Of a stretch of DNA of 64,000 nt, positions 31,246 through 40,507 are shown piece after piece (the first letter of the stretch is position 1; each line of letters begins with the position of its first letter). The DNA is from Ignavibacteriales bacterium. GTDB lineage: Bacteria > Bacteroidota > Ignavibacteria > Ignavibacteriales > Melioribacteraceae. Position numbers and translations under genes: made by a program. Where the stretch lies: NCBI GenBank assembly GCA_020635285.1, contig JACKAB010000006.1:557501-621500 (forward strand). The letters run 5' to 3'. Below the pieces are notes generated by a model. That model was not told the DNA's origin and ran no database searches. It saw only the letters and a list, made by a program, of their open reading frames with translations.

Positions 31246-32910
31246 TTAGGCTGACCCTAAAAGAAGTGTGAACAAAAAGATAATTGGCAATATAAAAGAG
31301 CCAATTGTTAAAGTGAATGCAATACTTTTATTTATGTCAACAACGAGTTTGTACCATAAATAAAAAATAAAAGCTTCAAGCAAGCTAATACTTAAAAAAT
31401 AGTTTAGATCGAATTGAAGAATATTATTTACAATAAAAGTAAGCAGCATAAACACTATCATCGTCAAATCAATTCCGGTAAAGAATAATTTCTTCGTCAT
31501 TAACACCTTCCACCTTAGTAAAATTATAATTGCAATTGCGGCAGAAAGCGCATAAAAAGTAATGTCATTTACCGAATCAATAACTTGCATAGTAATTTTA
31601 TTACCAAAAACGATTGGGAAACTCAGTTTAGAAATTATAAAATAAATTGAAAAGTTTAAGAAAACATTTATTTCTCCAATTGTAGAAATTTTCCTTAACT
31701 GAAAGAGAGCAATTACTAATAAAGATAAAATCATTATTAGTAGAAAAATTATTTCTTTAGTCTTTAATGTAGTTTTTACTGAAAAAGAGAAAACCAAAAT
31801 AAAAAACATCAAAAATCCCGAAAGGAATAATAGAACCTTTATTACTTTTAACAAATTTTTTATTGGAAATACACGCATGTTTAATATTTGTGTATTGAAA
31901 AAATCGGCAATATTAAATTTCTGTAATATGGGATGAATACCAATTAAAACTGCACTAAAAAGAAAAAATAGAACGGTAGATTCCAATCTATAATCGCCAA
32001 GATATAACAGAGCCAAAAAAATAAATACGAGTGAAAAGATCTCAATTATAAAAACAGTTGCCTCATGACTGACAATGCTCTTTTTAATAACATAATGCTG
32101 GTGTGCATTATCTCCAGAGAAAGGATCTCTTCTATTAAGTACTCTTATTAAGAACACTTTTACAATATCAATCAAAGGAACGGCTAATAAAATAAGTACG
32201 AAAGTAAGATCTAATGATTTTTCATGGTAATTTATTGAAGTTAACGAAGAAAGCAAAATTAGAAAAAATCCAAGAACAAGAGAACCTGTATCTCCTAAAA
32301 ATACGCTTGCAGGAAACGCGTTAAATCTTAAAAAGCCAAGTGTACTACCGAGTAAACTGACTAAAATTAAAATTTGTAAAACATCATCCTTTTTGATTGC
32401 AAGAACAAGAAGCACAGAAAAAATAAGTAGTGAAAACCCACTTGCCAATCCATCTAATCCATCAAGGAAATTTATTGAGTTGATAGTTCCAATAATAAAA
32501 ACGAGTAATATCAGATAATCGAAAGGCTGCGTTAAATGGATGCCAAATAGCGATATGAATGTATAATGTTGTTCTAAATAATAGACCAAAATAACTGCGG
32601 AAATATTTTGAATAATAAATTTTAAAAAATTATCCAATCCCATTACGTCATCAATTATTCCGGAAAAAACTAGAAGGGTTGCTGAAATTAATATCAGTTT
32701 AATTGATTCAAAATCCTCAACAAATGCATTCAACATTATGAGAACCATTAAAAAAATTATCAATCCACCCATGCGCGGAACTACACCTGAGTGTATCTTC
32801 CGACCACCTGGAACATCAACAATTTTTGTTCTTCTTAAGAACTCAATTAAGAATGGAGTAAGAAAAATTGTTGTAATTAAACTTGTAAAAAATACAAGTA
32901 AGTAGGTCAT
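31246..32910 (-). CDS. WecA/TagO-like UDP-sugar:undecaprenyl-phosphate sugar-1-phosphate transferase with long membrane extension
   Basis: Integral membrane enzyme of the MraY/WecA (glycosyltransferase 4) family, which starts surface polysaccharide synthesis by loading a sugar phosphate on the lipid carrier. Motifs: VPRMGGLIIF, the aspartate site NSINFLDGLDGLASGF, FLGDTGSLVLGF, and the cytoplasmic loop RRDPFSGDNAHQHY. The catalytic core ends near residue 340. Residues ~340-554 add about seven further hydrophobic segments absent from typical ~350-residue enzymes. It lies 80 bases downstream of the BY-kinase on the same strand, so they probably form an exopolysaccharide operon. The exact sugar cannot be told. 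Confidence 0.85.
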   Translation of the reverse strand: MTYLLVFFTSLITTIFLTPFLIEFLRRTKIVDVPGGRKIHSGVVPRMGGLIIFLMVLIMLNAFVEDFESIKLILISATLLVFSGIIDDVMGLDNFLKFIIQNISAVILVYYLEQHYTFISLFGIHLTQPFDYLILLVFIIGTINSINFLDGLDGLASGFSLLIFSVLLVLAIKKDDVLQILILVSLLGSTLGFLRFNAFPASVFLGDTGSLVLGFFLILLSSLTSINYHEKSLDLTFVLILLAVPLIDIVKVFLIRVLNRRDPFSGDNAHQHYVIKKSIVSHEATVFIIEIFSLVFIFLALLYLGDYRLESTVLFFLFSAVLIGIHPILQKFNIADFFNTQILNMRVFPIKNLLKVIKVLLFLSGFLMFFILVFSFSVKTTLKTKEIIFLLIMILSLLVIALFQLRKISTIGEINVFLNFSIYFIISKLSFPIVFGNKITMQVIDSVNDITFYALSAAIAIIILLRWKVLMTKKLFFTGIDLTMIVFMLLTFIVNNILQFDLNYFLSISLLEAFIFYLWYKLVVDINKSIAFTLTIGSFILPIIFLFTLLLGSA

Positions 32911-32990
32911 AAGAAACTATATTTTTAAATTAGAACCAAAATTTGATTTTATTAAAGATTAATTGTTAAAGTTACGCATGGGACAAGAAT

Positions 32991-35040
32991 CTAAACATCA
33001 TTTAAAACTATGTCGAAAGTAAAAATATTATTTTCGCTCAAAAATGATTCCGCTTGTGCAATTTCTATAAATTTTGATTGATTTTTTCTAACTACTAAAA
33101 TTGTTTCATCTACATTTGCAGCAATAAATGAAGTCTCCTTTAATTGGCATAGAGATGAAGAATCATAAATTACATAATCATATTGCTCTTTAACTGTATC
33201 CATAAAATTCTTCATTCGTTCCGAGGTAACTATAACCGCCGGATTTTGAGGAAATTCTATACAAGTGATTAAATCCAAATTTGCATTATCTGTTTTTCGC
33301 ACAATTTCATCAAGTTCTTTTTTTCTAAATAAATAATGTGCAAGTGATGGCGTTGCATTTACTTTGAATATTTTATTAAGTTCGGGTTTTTTTAAATCTG
33401 CATCAACAAGCAACACCTTAGAATCGCTATTTGATAAATGCCATGCAATGTTTGCGGCAATTGTGCTTTTCCCTTCTTCATTAAATCCACTAGTTACAAG
33501 AATAGTTTTTAAAGGTTTATCCAAATTTCCATATTTCAAATAGGTTTGTATATTCTCAAAAGAGTGAACAATTTTACGGTTTACCTCTTCATCTTCATCT
33601 TTTTTTTCTGAATCAAATAACATTGGTGATAAAGAAGAATAGTGAGGAATTTGTGCGATAATTTTATATCCCGCTTCTTCAATTTCTTCTGCAGAATTAA
33701 CAATATCTAAATCTTTACCTTTACTTAATAATGAGGTTCCCAAGCCAATTAACAACCCGGCTAGTATACCCAATAAAACATTTAAAATAATATTTGGACT
33801 AACAAAACTGCCTGGCACATCTGCAAGCTGTATAGATGAGGGTTTCAGCTAAATAATTACTCTCTGTTTCTCTAACTCTTATTAATTTACTTTTTATTTT
33901 TAAAGCTAAATTATTTGAAAATCTTTTTGCTCTAACTTCCCTTGCATAATCTAAACTTGTGAATGGTATCTGGTTAAATTTATCCTCAAGAGAGGTCATT
34001 GTGTTAAAAATAACTGATTTAGTTTGATCAATTGCATTTACTTTAATTTGTGCTTCATAATATTTATTCACCAATTTTTCCAAAAAGCCAGTATCAGATA
34101 TGTTATTTTTTTCAGAAATATTTTTGACAATTGATTTTAAGTGGGAATAAAAAGCTGATTTGTAAGTCTCAAATTGTTTAACATCTAATTCAGCTCCCCA
34201 AGGATATGAAATTGTAAAACCTCTTAATTTTTGCAATGGCGCTCTTAAATAATTCTGAACTTCTGAGCGTTCAATCTTTTGTTTTAGCTCAAAAAAAGGA
34301 GTGTCGTTAATAATAGAAATATCTGTGCTTATTTGAGGAAATTTATCATTAAGAATTTTTTGCAATAAATCTAATTTCATCTGATAAAACTGATTGTCAA
34401 TTTCCACACCCTCCAACTCAGATTCAAATTCTGCAATTTCAGTTACAATTTTATCATCGGCAGAAGAAAGTCTGGTTAATGAAGAAATTGGAGGAGCACT
34501 TCCATCAGTTCTAATTTTTTCTTGCAATTGCTTATCTCTATCTACAAGAGATTTTAACATAAATATATAAGAACTCCTATCACTTATTAAACATTCTTGA
34601 TAAATATTTTGTGAAACAGTATTTGCAATTTGTGCGGTTTTTTTTGCTTCATTGCTAAACGCAGATATTATAATTGATGTGGAATTTTTATCTTCTTTTA
34701 TATCAATTGATTTTAACAAATCTTGAATACTGACATTTACACCACTAGTTCCTAATGATTGTTTAGCGCTATTTAACATTTCATCGGATTTAACTAAAGC
34801 AATTTCATTATCCAAAGACCCAGACTTGGACAAAAGACTATTGTTTATTGAACTATAATTAAAATTAATGATTGAAGTGGCTCTATATTGTTTTGGCATA
34901 ATAAACGAAATTAATCCTGCAAGCAATGCGCCGCCAAGAACAAAAGCCAAAATTCGCCATTTTTTTTCTAAAATAATTGCAAGCCTTTTTTTAAGATGAA
35001 TACTAGATGTAGAGGGTTTGTGATGTGAAATTTGTTCCAT
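32991..35040 (-). CDS. Wzz/Wzc-type polysaccharide co-polymerase with BY-kinase domain (one frameshift)
   Basis: Inner-membrane protein controlling exopolysaccharide chain length and export. N-terminal Wzz domain: transmembrane segment ILAFVLGGALLAGLISFIMP, then YRATSIINF, a long periplasmic coiled-coil region, and a second transmembrane segment (ILNVLLGILAGLLIGLGTSL). The C-terminal kinase has Walker A (VTSGFNEEGKSTIAANIAW), A' (VLLVDADLKKPELN) and B (YVIYDSSS). A single break near 33838 splits the frame between the two halves; rejoined it is about 683 aa. The protein stops right after FDIVLNDV and lacks the tyrosine cluster that BY-kinases normally phosphorylate; the downstream sequence does not restore one. 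Confidence 0.88.
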
Positions 35041-35200
35041 GGACTTTCTTAATTAATGATAGAAATTTTTATATAAATATTATTCTTAAAATACTAAGGA
35101 TTGATAAAATTAACAATGAATATCGGTGTATATTGATATAAATCAAATACAATCAATCTCAAAAAAAAATAATAAAATTCGATGATATTTAAAAGAATTT

Positions 35201-36877
35201 GTGGATAAAAAAATTGTGGATGAAAAAATAGAAATACAAAATTTATCAGAAACTAAAGATGAAATTACAGATTTAAAAACTCAAATTTCTGACCTCCAGA
35301 TTGAAATTAGAGAACAAAACCATAGAATAAATTTATATGGAGATATTTTTAACTCTTCAATTCTATCAACTGTTATTACTGATTTTAGTGGGAAAATTAT
35401 TTGGGTTAATAAAGCTTTCTGCAATCTTACTGGCTATACCTTCGAAGAGGTCAGCAATAAAAATCCTAAAGTATTAAAATCCGGCAAGCATGATGACAGT
35501 TTTTACAAAAATTTGTGGAAAACTATTAAGGCCGGTAATGTATGGCAAGGTGAAATTACAAATAAGAAAAAAAATGGAGAGCTTTATCATGAGAAAATTG
35601 CAATTACTCCAATTTTTGATTCTAAAAATGAAATTACTCACTTTGTTGCAACTAAACAAGATATAACAAATCAGAAAATTAAAGACAATGACTTAAACGA
35701 ATTATATATAAAATATGAAGAACTAGCTTATATTTTTAATCAAAGTCCCGCAATTGGATTTTTATGGTCAGCCAATGACGATAGGACAGTCGAGTTTGTT
35801 ACCGAAAACATTAAACAATTCGGTTATTCGCCCTCGGAGTTTTACACACAAGATTTAACCTTCTCAGATATAATTTTTCCGGCAGACAAAGAAAAAGTTG
35901 TTAATGAAACTAAGGAAATAATTAAAAAGGGAAAAGAAAAAATTAAGCAGCATTACAGAATAATAACAAAAAAAGGAGAAATAAGATGGGTTGATTCTTA
36001 CGGTTTTGTTAGGTTCGAAGATCAAAATTCTGTAACACATATACAAGGCGTTCTACTAGATGTAACTGAAAGAAAAATTGCTGAGGAAGATGCGAAACAG
36101 CAGCTTGAACAGCTAATGCAGGCTGATAAAATGATTGCTTTGGGAACTTTAGTTTCAGGAGTTGCTCATGAGATTAATAATCCAAATAATTTTGTTTTAT
36201 TAAATATTCCCTTAATAGAAAAAATTTGGAATAATGCTTTACCCATTTTAGAACAGTATTATGAACAAAACGGCGATTTTAATTTGGGTGACAATTTAAA
36301 ATATTCTAAAATAAAAAATAGTATGCCCCTTTTAATTTCAGGAATACATGATGGCTCTCAAAGAATTAAAACTATTGTTGAAGACTTAAAAAGCTTTGCC
36401 CGTAAAGATGATCAAGGTTTTGATCAAGAAGTAGATTTAAATAAAGTTATAAAAGCCGCATCAAATTTAGCTGCAAATTTAATTTCTAAATCAACCGATA
36501 ATTTTAATATTAACTATTTGAAAGTTCCCGTAATTGTAAAAGGAAATAAACAAAAATTAGAACAAGTAATGATTAACCTAATTGAAAATAGCTGCCAAGC
36601 TCTTTCAAGCAGAAAAGAATCTGTTACAATTGATATTGAAAAAGACACAGAATTTGCGATAATAAATGTTAGAGATGGTGGAAAAGGTATTGAGCAAAAT
36701 AAACTTAAAAAAATTACTGACCCATTTTTTACAACAAAGCGAAATAAAGGCGGAACAGGTTTGGGCTTATCAATTACATCAAAAATTATTATGCAGCATA
36801 AAGGATCATTAAATTTTGATTCAAAAGAAAATGTTGGAACAACGGCAACTATAAAAATTCCTTTAAAAAAGGCTTAA
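35201..36877 (+). CDS. PAS-PAS sensor histidine kinase, NtrB type
   Basis: Cytosolic-looking sensor (no membrane segments) of 558 aa. A coiled-coil lead (TKDEITDLKTQISDLQIEIR) is followed by PAS 1 (about 50-160; SILSTVITDFSGKIIWVNKA), PAS 2 with PAC (about 175-300; GEIRWVDSYGFVRF), HisKA with MIALGTLVSGVAHEINNPNN (phospho-acceptor His) and HATPase_c (NLIENSCQAL, DGGKGIEQNKL, FFTTKRNKGGTGLGLSI). The start is GTG 35201 or GTG 35216; no ATG fits. Ten bases separate it from the NtrC-type gene, so it is the cognate sensor. It diverges from the polysaccharide genes, whose control it may share (inference). Confidence 0.9.
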   Translation: MDKKIVDEKIEIQNLSETKDEITDLKTQISDLQIEIREQNHRINLYGDIFNSSILSTVITDFSGKIIWVNKAFCNLTGYTFEEVSNKNPKVLKSGKHDDSFYKNLWKTIKAGNVWQGEITNKKKNGELYHEKIAITPIFDSKNEITHFVATKQDITNQKIKDNDLNELYIKYEELAYIFNQSPAIGFLWSANDDRTVEFVTENIKQFGYSPSEFYTQDLTFSDIIFPADKEKVVNETKEIIKKGKEKIKQHYRIITKKGEIRWVDSYGFVRFEDQNSVTHIQGVLLDVTERKIAEEDAKQQLEQLMQADKMIALGTLVSGVAHEINNPNNFVLLNIPLIEKIWNNALPILEQYYEQNGDFNLGDNLKYSKIKNSMPLLISGIHDGSQRIKTIVEDLKSFARKDDQGFDQEVDLNKVIKAASNLAANLISKSTDNFNINYLKVPVIVKGNKQKLEQVMINLIENSCQALSSRKESVTIDIEKDTEFAIINVRDGGKGIEQNKLKKITDPFFTTKRNKGGTGLGLSITSKIIMQHKGSLNFDSKENVGTTATIKIPLKKA

Positions 36878-36886
36878 ATAAATATT

Positions 36887-38317
36887 ATGACTGAAATTAA
36901 AAATCCAAATAAACCAATACTAATAGTAGATGATGAAGTTAATTTGCTTCACTCATTTGATTTAACATTGAGTGACGCTGGAATTGATAATTCAGTTTTA
37001 TGCAGTGATAGCAGAAAGGTTGAAGAGATAGTTCATAACAATGAATTCTCCTTAATACTTTTGGATTTATCAATGCCTTTTATAAGAGGTGAAGAGTTAT
37101 TAGAAAAAATTGCTCCTGAGTTTCCGGAATGTCCAATAATTGTCGTGACAGGTGATACTGAAATTGAAACTGCAATTAAATGTATGAAGTTAGGTGCGTT
37201 CGATTACATTGTTAAACCAGTTGAAAATACTAGGTTTGTAACTATTATAAAAAACGCATTAACAATTAGAAACCTGCGTGATGAAAACACCACACTAAAA
37301 ACAAAACTAATTACAAATAATTTAGAATACCCTGAGGCATTTGAAGAAATAAAATCAATTAGTCCAAAAATGAAATCAATGTTTCATTATATGGAAGCAA
37401 TAGCCAAAACCTCAGAGCCCATACTGGTAACCGGCGAAACTGGTGTTGGTAAAGAATTAATTGCGAGAGCTTTGCATAGTCTCAGTAATAGAAAAGGGCA
37501 GTTTGTAACAACAAATATTGCCGGATTAGATGATCAAATGTTTTCTGATACATTATTTGGACACAAACGCGGTGCATTTACAAACGCTAATCAAGATAGA
37601 AAAGGACAAATTGAAAAAGCTTCTGGCGGAACAATTTTTTTAGATGAAATTGGTGATTTAAATTCTCAATCACAAGTTAAGTTACTGCGCCTTCTTCAAG
37701 AAAAAGAATTTTATCCTTTAGGTTCAGATAATCCGAGATTTACCGATGCCTTAATAATATTAGCCACAAATAAAAATTTGGTTGATATGGTAAATGAAAG
37801 TACTTTTAGAAAAGATTTATTTTACCGATTAAATGTTCATCACATTACTCCAATTCCGCTGAGAGAACGGTTAGAGGATTTACAAATTTTAGTTGAGTAT
37901 TTTTTAGAAAAAGCAGCAAAAAGTTTTAATAAGAAAAAACCAACAGTTCCTAATGAATTATTTACATTACTTTCCACATATAATTTTCCCGGAAATGTAC
38001 GAGAATTAAAATCGATGGTTTATGATGCAGTCAGCAGACATACATCAAAAATTATGTCACTAGATTCATTCAAAAAAACAATTTCCCCAAACAATCTCCA
38101 CAAATTAGAAACTCTGGAAAACCTTACAAATCAAAAAGTGGTTTTCGGTGAAACACTTCCTACCCTAAAAGAAGTTCAGAATGAGCTTGTTCAAGAAGCT
38201 CTAGTAAGAACAAATAATAATCAAAGTATTGCCGCCCAATTATTAGGTGTAACCAGACAAGCTTTAAACAGACGTATTATTCAAGAAAAAGAACATCAGG
38301 AAGAAAATAAAAAATAG
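36887..38317 (+). CDS. NtrC-family sigma-54-type response regulator
   Basis: Three-domain activator (476 aa): receiver (ILIVDDEVNLLHSF, phospho-acceptor in LILLDLSMPFIRGE, Lys in AFDYIVKPVE), AAA+ core (Walker A VTGETGVGKELIARALH; GTIFLDEIGDLNSQSQ; arginine finger region TFRKDLFYRLNVHHITPIPL), and a Fis-type helix-turn-helix (NNQSIAAQLLGVTRQALNRR). The sigma-54 contact loop reads GAFTNA rather than GAFTGA (FGHKRGAFTNANQDRKG). It is translated with the PAS kinase upstream. Sigma-54 promoters were not found by eye in the window. Confidence 0.92.
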   Translation: MTEIKNPNKPILIVDDEVNLLHSFDLTLSDAGIDNSVLCSDSRKVEEIVHNNEFSLILLDLSMPFIRGEELLEKIAPEFPECPIIVVTGDTEIETAIKCMKLGAFDYIVKPVENTRFVTIIKNALTIRNLRDENTTLKTKLITNNLEYPEAFEEIKSISPKMKSMFHYMEAIAKTSEPILVTGETGVGKELIARALHSLSNRKGQFVTTNIAGLDDQMFSDTLFGHKRGAFTNANQDRKGQIEKASGGTIFLDEIGDLNSQSQVKLLRLLQEKEFYPLGSDNPRFTDALIILATNKNLVDMVNESTFRKDLFYRLNVHHITPIPLRERLEDLQILVEYFLEKAAKSFNKKKPTVPNELFTLLSTYNFPGNVRELKSMVYDAVSRHTSKIMSLDSFKKTISPNNLHKLETLENLTNQKVVFGETLPTLKEVQNELVQEALVRTNNNQSIAAQLLGVTRQALNRRIIQEKEHQEENKK

Positions 38318-38397
38318 CTTAAAAATTGTTGTGTCTCATTCTAAGATTTATTTGTAAATTGTATTGCTTTATTTAATTTTCTTTTATTATTTAATAG

Positions 38398-38418
38398 GTA
38401 TAATTCTCAAAATTATAC
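38398..38418. promoter_or_regulatory. 21-bp inverted repeat upstream of ompA-family gene
   Basis: GTATAATT-CTCAA-AATTATAC is a perfect inverted repeat with a 5-base spacer, ending 24 bases before the start at 38443. Its position in the promoter/leader suggests an operator; an AT-rich chance palindrome is possible. Confidence 0.35.
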
Positions 38419-38442
38419 ACTAAAATTATTTTGGAATAGTCG

Positions 38443-39945
38443 ATGCATAAACATTTAGGCAAAATTTTAATAATTTTTTTTCTTGCCACATTATTAAAAG
38501 CACAAGATAGCGTTTCCACATATTATCCATATTCAAATTTTATTACTTTAACCTTAGGAACCGGTTTAACTAAAGGTGAAACTGACTATCCAAATTCTGA
38601 CATTGGATTTTTAGGAAAAGGAACCGTTGAATACTTTATTAAATCAAAAACTAAATTTTCTGTTGGTCTACATTTGGATGGCGGTTTTTCTCAAATTAAT
38701 GGAAGCGGAATGAAATTAGAGGGTCCGCCAAAAGATTTTGAATCACAATTATTTGCACTTGGATTGGGTGCATCTTTAAATTATAAATTAAAAAACAATC
38801 TAGTTCCATTTATTGGTTTAGAAATGCAATCAATTTGGATTGATGTTAACCAATATTCAAATCCTCAAAATCCTAATATTAAATTGATAACTGATAAATC
38901 TGCAATTAACTTTTTAACTGAAGTTGGTTTGCGTTATGTAATTTCAGAATTGATTTCATTGAATGGAAGTGTTGGATTTAATTTTGTAAATGCCGATCAT
39001 ATTGACGGATTAAATATCTTAAATACTAAAAGTGATTACTTTACCACATTTAATTTATCATTATCATACGCGATTGATTTATCAGAACAAAATGATAAAG
39101 ACAATGATGGAATTAGTGACTCAGATGATAATTGCCCTTACCAAGCAGAAGATTTTGACGGATTTGAAGATGAGGATGGCTGCCCGGAATTTGATAATGA
39201 CGGCGATGGAATAATTGATAGTAAAGATAAATGTCCTAATGAAGCAGAAGATTTTGATGGATTCGAAGATAAGGATGGTTGTCCGGAATTTGATAATGAC
39301 GGCGATGGAATTTTAGATGTAAATGATAAATGTCCTGATGAAAAGGAAGATTTTGATGGATTTCAAGATGAAGATGGTTGTCCCGATCTAGATAACGATA
39401 ATGATGGAATATTAGACATTAATGATAAGTGCCCTAACGAAGCTGAAACATTTAACAATTTTGAAGATGGCGACGGCTGCCCGGATACAATTCCTAAAGC
39501 TGCAATTATTGAAGAACCAAAGGTTGAACAGCCTAAAATAGAAAAGCAGGAAACAGAACAAAAGATTGAACCCCAAAAAAATAGCAATAAAGTTTTGGTG
39601 CCAAGTGAGTTTTTATTAGAAGGCAAATCTACTTTTGATTCTGGTTCGCCAAAAATTAAAAGCAGCGCTTTTAATGCATTAAATCAAATAGCAGAACAAA
39701 TTAAAAGTAATCCTGGATTAAAATGGAGAATTGAAGGACATATGGATAATTCCGGAACTCCGTTTGAAGTAAAAGCACTTTCGACCGCAAGAGCCAATGC
39801 GGTTTTGGAATATATGGTTTCAAAAGGAATTCCACCAACTACATTTGACGCAGTTGGATTAGGAGATCAATTCCCTGCTTCCTCAAACTCAACAGCATTT
39901 GGAAGAGAAAAAAATCGCCGAGTTATTATTAAGCGAATGAGATAG
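38443..39945 (+). CDS. OmpA-family outer-membrane protein with thrombospondin type 3 calcium repeats
   Basis: 500 aa. A signal peptide (LGKILIIFFLATLLKAQ) is followed by an eight-strand-type barrel (residues ~25-220; FITLTLGTGLTKGETDYP, VEYFIKSKTKFSVGLHL). Four to five acidic type 3 repeats (DKDNDGISDSDDNCP, DFDGFEDEDGCPEFDNDGDG, about 222-350) bind calcium in homologues. A proline/lysine linker leads to an OmpA C-terminal peptidoglycan-binding domain (RIEGHMDNSGTPFEVKALST, ARANAVLEYMVSKGIP, FGREKNRRVIIKRM). The role is probably anchoring the outer membrane to the wall. It stands as a single gene flanked by an inverted repeat and a terminator-like hairpin. Confidence 0.92.
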   Translation: MHKHLGKILIIFFLATLLKAQDSVSTYYPYSNFITLTLGTGLTKGETDYPNSDIGFLGKGTVEYFIKSKTKFSVGLHLDGGFSQINGSGMKLEGPPKDFESQLFALGLGASLNYKLKNNLVPFIGLEMQSIWIDVNQYSNPQNPNIKLITDKSAINFLTEVGLRYVISELISLNGSVGFNFVNADHIDGLNILNTKSDYFTTFNLSLSYAIDLSEQNDKDNDGISDSDDNCPYQAEDFDGFEDEDGCPEFDNDGDGIIDSKDKCPNEAEDFDGFEDKDGCPEFDNDGDGILDVNDKCPDEKEDFDGFQDEDGCPDLDNDNDGILDINDKCPNEAETFNNFEDGDGCPDTIPKAAIIEEPKVEQPKIEKQETEQKIEPQKNSNKVLVPSEFLLEGKSTFDSGSPKIKSSAFNALNQIAEQIKSNPGLKWRIEGHMDNSGTPFEVKALSTARANAVLEYMVSKGIPPTTFDAVGLGDQFPASSNSTAFGREKNRRVIIKRMR

Positions 39946-39982
39946 TCTTTAATTTCAATATTCAACTAGTCTAAAAAACTTA

Positions 39983-40008
39983 TTACCCCACGAATTAACG
40001 CGGGGTAA
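39983..40008. terminator. Hairpin after ompA-family gene
   Basis: TTACCCC (39983-39989) pairs with GGGGTAA (40002-40008), with an inner CG pair extending the stem. No T run follows on the plus strand, so it may be a weak terminator. Confidence 0.5.
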
Positions 40009-40057
40009 AATTCTCACTTTGATTTAATTTAACCCAAATTCGATATGAATTAAAACT

Positions 40058-40102
40058 AAAATATTTTTCTAATTGCAAACTATTTGCATTTAGAAAAATT
40101 TT
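40058..40102. promoter_or_regulatory. Candidate Zur operator: long inverted repeat
   Basis: AAAATATTTTTCTAATTGCAAA (in part 40058-40079) faces TTTGCATTTAGAAAAATTTT (40083-40102) around CTA. The arms match over about 20 bp with one extra base and one mismatch. The core is TTGCAAA-CTA-TTTGCA. It ends 15 bases before the start of the Fur-family gene that leads the zinc-uptake operon, the expected position for an autoregulated Zur site. Confidence 0.65.
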
Positions 40103-40117
40103 ACTTACCTTTCTTTC

Positions 40118-40507
40118 ATGGAAAAATTACTTTCATTAATTAGAGAATCCGGCGCAAAAATTACAAATCCGCGCAGACTTGTATTGGAGAAATTAACCGA
40201 AACAGATAAACCACTAACTTTAAACGAAATTTACGAAGAGTGTGAAATAATTGATTTTGCGAGTGTTTACAGGTCAGTTAAACTTTTTAACGAACTCGGC
40301 TTTGTTGAAGAAATTAATTTTGCCGATAAAAAAGTAAGATATGAATTAGCCTCAAAATTGCATCATCATCACGTAATATGTTCTGAGTGCGGAGAAATTA
40401 AAGAATTGCCAATTTGTCTTCTTTCAGAAATAGAGAAAATAACCAATTATAAAATAACCAAACATAGTTTTGAATTTATGGGGCTTTGTCCAAAATGCAA
40501 AAATTAA
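40118..40507 (+). CDS. zur: Fur-family regulator, probably zinc-responsive Zur
   Basis: 129 aa. Winged-helix N-terminal half (SGAKITNPRRLVLEKLTETD, then LTLNEIYEECEIIDFASVYR and SVKLFNELGFVEEI) and metal-binding C-terminal half with HHHHVICSECGEI (His cluster and first CxxC) and the final CPKCKN (second CxxC), the structural zinc site of the family. Specificity for zinc is inferred from the operon: znuA overlaps its end by 13 bases and znuC and znuB follow. A large inverted repeat in the promoter suggests autorepression. Confidence 0.88.
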   Translation: MEKLLSLIRESGAKITNPRRLVLEKLTETDKPLTLNEIYEECEIIDFASVYRSVKLFNELGFVEEINFADKKVRYELASKLHHHHVICSECGEIKELPICLLSEIEKITNYKITKHSFEFMGLCPKCKN

